A DNA stretch of 8,372 nt from Prevotellaceae bacterium (GTDB taxonomy: Bacteria; Bacteroidota; Bacteroidia; Bacteroidales; Paludibacteraceae): contig JAISXJ010000175.1 in the NCBI GenBank assembly GCA_031270565.1, forward strand, positions 1 through 8,372. Reading direction: 5' to 3'. Both the position numbers and the translations under genes were made by a program. Within the stretch, counting starts at the first letter, position 1. Every line of letters begins with the position of its first letter. Below, in pieces: positions 6,751 through 8,372 of the stretch. Below the pieces are notes generated by a model. The model saw nothing but the letters and a program-made list of their open reading frames with translations. It was not told where the DNA came from and searched no databases.

Positions 6751-7581
6751 ATGAATGACCCTATTAAAATCCTGTTCGTCTCTCAGGCTATTTCCCCCTT
6801 TGTACCGGAGACGCCGGAATCGAAAATCTGTCGCGAGTTTCCCCAGTACATTCAGGATAGAGGCTGTGAAATTCGGACATTTATGCCATGTTTTGGCAAC
6901 ATCAACGAACGACGCAATCAATTACACGAAGTGCAGCGACTCTCAGGGATGAATCTGATTATTGATGATACCGATCATCCGCTTATCATCAAAGTTGCTT
7001 CCATTCAGTCGGCACGCATGCAGGTCTATTTTATCGACAATGATGACTTTTTTCGTAGAAAAGGAATGCTTGTTGACGAACATGGCGCAGAGTATGGCGA
7101 CAACGACCGACGTGCCATCTTTTTTGCACGAGGAGTGTTGGAAACCATCAAAAAACTGCGCTGGACGCCCGATATTATCCACTGTCACGGCTGGCTAACG
7201 GCATTGATGCCACTGTATGTAAAGAAATTCTACAACGATGACCCATTTTTCCGTCATTCAAAGGTAATATATGCCCTTTGTAATGATACCTTTCAAACGC
7301 CACTCCCAAAAGGTTTTGACCGTTTGATTGCCCTTTCAGATGCCTCAGCGCCGGAATCCCTCGCAGCAATGAAAGATAAAGCCGTTAGTTACGATATGCT
7401 GACAAGACTGGCAATTGATTTCTCCGATGCCGTTATCATCGGACATCCGGAAGTAAATCCTCAAACAGTTGAATACGTACAAAATAAAAAATTGCCATAT
7501 CTGCCTTATAACGAAGATTATAAAGTAGCTTACACAGATTTTTACAATTCTATGGTACCTCTTTACGAGGAGGAATACTGA
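6751..7581 (+). CDS. Glycogen/starch synthase-like protein, N-terminal GT5 half only
   Basis: A 276-residue protein related to the N-terminal Rossmann domain of GT5 glycogen/starch synthases. Visible family features: the ILFVSQAISPFVPE opening strand, the MQVYFIDNDDFF region, RAIFFARGVLE, and PDIIHCHGWLTALMPLYVK (HCHGW at 144-148). Full synthases are about 480 residues with a second GT-B domain that binds the sugar nucleotide; that half is absent. The usual N-terminal KxGGL glycan/nucleotide-binding motif is replaced by PESKICREF. Independent ADP-glucose transfer is therefore doubtful. It is not an obvious decay product: the frame is intact, with its own promoter and a strong terminator. As I recall, Bacteroides carry close homologues of this length, annotated as glycogen synthase. 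A regulatory or accessory role is an inference. No signal peptide or membrane segment. Confidence 0.85.
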   Translation: MNDPIKILFVSQAISPFVPETPESKICREFPQYIQDRGCEIRTFMPCFGNINERRNQLHEVQRLSGMNLIIDDTDHPLIIKVASIQSARMQVYFIDNDDFFRRKGMLVDEHGAEYGDNDRRAIFFARGVLETIKKLRWTPDIIHCHGWLTALMPLYVKKFYNDDPFFRHSKVIYALCNDTFQTPLPKGFDRLIALSDASAPESLAAMKDKAVSYDMLTRLAIDFSDAVIIGHPEVNPQTVEYVQNKKLPYLPYNEDYKVAYTDFYNSMVPLYEEEY

Positions 7582-7620
7582 TGCGCCTGACGCAGTCAAT
7601 CTCCTGAAAGCAAAGGGAGG

Positions 7621-7661
7621 GTGTAAATTATTTGTACACGTTTTTTATAGCCCCTATAAAA
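7621..7661. repeat. Two small inverted repeats between the glycogen-synthase-like gene and its terminator
   Basis: GTGTA (7621-7625) and TACAC (7635-7639) form a five-base-pair stem with a nine-base loop, followed by GTTTTTT. That T-run is shared with a perfect palindrome TTTTATAG-CCC-CTATAAAA (7643-7661). The first resembles a weak terminator. The second is A/T-rich and of unknown role. Confidence 0.4.
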
Positions 7662-7665
7662 TGGT

Positions 7666-7701
7666 AATACCTGTTATACAAGAGTATAACAGGTATTTTT
7701 T
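7666..7701 (+). terminator. Strong intrinsic terminator after the glycogen-synthase-like gene
   Basis: AATACCTGTTATAC (7666-7679) and GTATAACAGGTATT (7684-7697) form a perfect 14-base-pair stem closed by an AAGA tetraloop, and the T-run 7696-7701 follows directly. This is the clearest intrinsic terminator in the window. It lies 84 bases after the stop codon. Confidence 0.88.
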
Positions 7702-7742
7702 CAATAAATTTAGTCGTTTTGCGCGACTCGGCATAGTTGGCA

Positions 7743-7779
7743 GTGAATAGTTAATAACGAATAGTGAATAATATTTTTT
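7743..7779. repeat. 7-bp tandem array (GTGAATA/ACGAATA family) plus A/T tail, copy 1
   Basis: Units are GTGAATA (7743-7749), GTTAATA, ACGAATA and GTGAATA (to 7770), followed by ATATTTTTT. The 27 bases at 7753-7779 are identical to 8088-8114. The unit ACGAATA differs by one base from ACGAATT, the reverse complement of the AATTCGT unit at 7799-7831. Confidence 0.6.
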
Positions 7780-7795
7780 TAGAGTTTAGTTGTTT

Positions 7796-7865
7796 CTCAA
7801 TTCGTAATTCGTAATTCGTAATTCGTAATTCTAAAATCTGATAACTGACAACTGATAACTAATTC
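7796..7865. repeat. Ten in-register 7-bp units: CGTAATT then CTGATAA type
   Basis: Starting at 7796 the units are CTCAATT, CGTAATT four times (7803-7830), CTAAAAT, CTGATAA, CTGACAA, CTGATAA and CTAATTC. The change from the CGTAATT type to the CTGATAA type keeps the seven-base phase. CTGATAACTGACAACT (7838-7853) is identical to 116-131. The array sits just downstream of the minus-strand tRNA gene. Confidence 0.65.
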
Positions 7866-7879
7866 TGCTCTCGCTGCTT

Positions 7880-7898
7880 AAAACGTTTGTCTAACAAA
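7880..7898 (-). terminator. Weak candidate terminator after the tRNA gene
   Basis: On the minus strand TTTGT (7898-7894), loop TAG, ACAAA (7890-7886) forms a five-base-pair stem followed by CGTTTT. It starts four bases beyond the tRNA 3' end. The stem is short and A/T-rich, so this is tentative. Confidence 0.35.
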
Positions 7899-7901
7899 TC
7901 G

Positions 7902-7974
7902 AGCGGCAAACGGGATTCGAACCCGCGACTTCCAGCTTGGGAAGCTAGCGCTCTGCCAACTGAGCTACTGCCGC
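7902..7974 (-). tRNA. tRNA-Gly with anticodon CCC
   Basis: A 73-base tRNA that decodes GGG glycine codons. Read on the minus strand, the acceptor stem GCGGCAG pairs with TTGCCGC (one G-U), the D stem GCTC pairs with GAGC around AGTTGGCA, and the anticodon stem CTAGC pairs with GCTGG. The anticodon loop TTCCCAA puts CCC at positions 34-36. The T arm is GCGGG-TTCGAAT-CCCGT. The discriminator base is T. The 3' CCA is not encoded (the next genomic bases read CGA), so CCA must be added enzymatically. All arms fold, so I see no sign of a pseudogene. It is transcribed opposite to the protein genes from its own promoter. Confidence 0.95.
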
Positions 7975-7991
7975 ATTGCTAATAACGGGGG

Positions 7992-8021
7992 CAAAGGTAA
8001 TAACAAAAATCGAAGAAGCAA
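7992..8021 (-). promoter_or_regulatory. Complete Bacteroidota promoter for tRNA-Gly
   Basis: On the minus strand TTG (8021-8019), a spacer of exactly 19 bases, then TACCTTTG (7999-7992). Both boxes and the spacing match the -33/-7 consensus of the Bacteroidota primary sigma factor. The -7 box ends 17 bases before the tRNA 5' end at 7974, leaving a short 5' leader for RNase P. This is the best promoter in the window. Confidence 0.8.
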
Positions 8022-8070
8022 TCACCTGTCTTTTGGGGTTAAGTTTTTTTTTGAGGCGCTATAATATAAA

Positions 8071-8114
8071 GTGAATAACGAATAACGAATAACGAATAGT
8101 GAATAATATTTTTT
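8071..8114. repeat. 7-bp tandem array (GTGAATA/ACGAATA family) plus A/T tail, copy 2
   Basis: Units are GTGAATA, ACGAATA three times and GTGAATA (8071-8105), then ATATTTTTT. The last 27 bases (8088-8114) are identical to 7753-7779. With copy 1 it brackets the tRNA-Gly gene and its promoter as a direct repeat. Confidence 0.65.
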
Positions 8115-8147
8115 CGGGCTTGTGCCGAGCGAAAGTCAATGTTACGT

Positions 8148-8367
8148 TGTCCTGGAAGGACATGATTTTCATAACCGCAGGTCAGCGACCTGCGGAAAAC
8201 GACGCCCTCCTATCCTCTGCCTGACAAGGCAGGACTTTTTATCACTTGTCGCACCTTGCAGGCAGTCTGGGAAGCCGTTTTTTTTGCCCGTTAGGGCGTT
8301 ATGTGAATAACCGTAAGTGCAACTTATGGACATCGCAATACGCTGAACATCAACCCGTATGGGTTGA
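8148..8367. repeat. Run of six stem-loops, probable dispersed structured repeat
   Basis: Six short inverted repeats follow one another. TGTCCT-GGA-AGGACA is at 8148-8162, CCGCAGGTC-AGC-GACCTGCGG at 8175-8195 (perfect nine base pairs), and CTGCCT-GACA-AGGCAG at 8217-8232. GCCC-GTTA-GGGC is at 8286-8297, CCGTAAGT-GCA-ACTTATGG at 8311-8329 (eight pairs, one G-U), and TCAACCC-GTAT-GGGTTGA at 8350-8367 (perfect seven). A T-run lies at 8278-8285. The only open frame across it (8122-8310) reads straight through the stems and looks spurious. The element probably continues past the window end. Its density of palindromes resembles a mobile or REP-like intergenic repeat or a structured RNA; which one cannot be told from one copy. 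Confidence 0.5.
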
Positions 8368-8372
8368 ATTAT

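Noticed and set aside
7743..8114. CRISPR array
   Set aside because: The repeats are directly abutting 7-bp units without spacers, and the 27-base repeat occurs only twice with a tRNA gene in between; there are no cas genes.
8122..8310. 62-residue plus-strand ORF near the window end
   Set aside because: It reads straight through five stem-loops, lacks any recognisable domain, and its codons are dictated by the palindromes. I treat it as a spurious frame in a repeat.
8286..8367. Integron attC site
   Set aside because: GTTAGGG at 8290 and the AAC-containing stems do not form a matching GTTRRRY/RYYYAAC pair, and no integrase is present.

Overview
The window looks like a chromosomal segment of a member of the Bacteroidota, most likely Bacteroidales. 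Three things point there. Candidate promoters carry the Bacteroidota-type -7 box TAnnTTTG instead of a sigma70 -10 box. Start codons follow A/T-rich leaders without a Shine-Dalgarno sequence. Several proteins (the N-terminally extended YgjP-like peptidase, the half-size glycogen-synthase-like protein) are of types I associate with that phylum. I cannot name the genus.

Layout. Bases 1-172 are non-coding: an imperfect palindrome, a degenerate 7-bp repeat array and a promoter placed almost on top of the first start codon. From 182 to 6569 five genes run on the plus strand: a YgjP/SprT-like zinc metallopeptidase, dGTP triphosphohydrolase (dgt), an Xaa-Pro aminopeptidase (pepP-like), a UvrD/PcrA-type DNA helicase, and the tRNA-modification ATPase TsaE. 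Gaps are 12, 40, 122 and 28 bases, so dgt is probably co-transcribed with its upstream neighbour and tsaE with the helicase; the 122-base gap before the helicase may hold its own weak promoter. A hairpin plus T-run closes the block after tsaE. A separate promoter then drives a stand-alone N-terminal half of a glycogen/starch synthase (6751-7581), which ends at a very strong intrinsic terminator.

Bases 7582-8372 hold no protein gene that I believe. They contain three successive inverted repeats, 7-bp tandem arrays, one tRNA-Gly(CCC) gene on the minus strand with a textbook Bacteroidota promoter, a 27-base direct repeat on either side of that tRNA, and finally a run of six stem-loops that reaches the window edge and looks like a dispersed structured repeat.

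The genes are housekeeping: nucleotide-pool control (Dgt), DNA repair/replication (helicase), peptide turnover (aminopeptidase, metallopeptidase), tRNA t6A modification (TsaE). I see no phage, CRISPR, toxin-antitoxin or defence system. The unexplained material is in the intergenic repeats, and in the glycogen-synthase half-protein, whose role is unclear.
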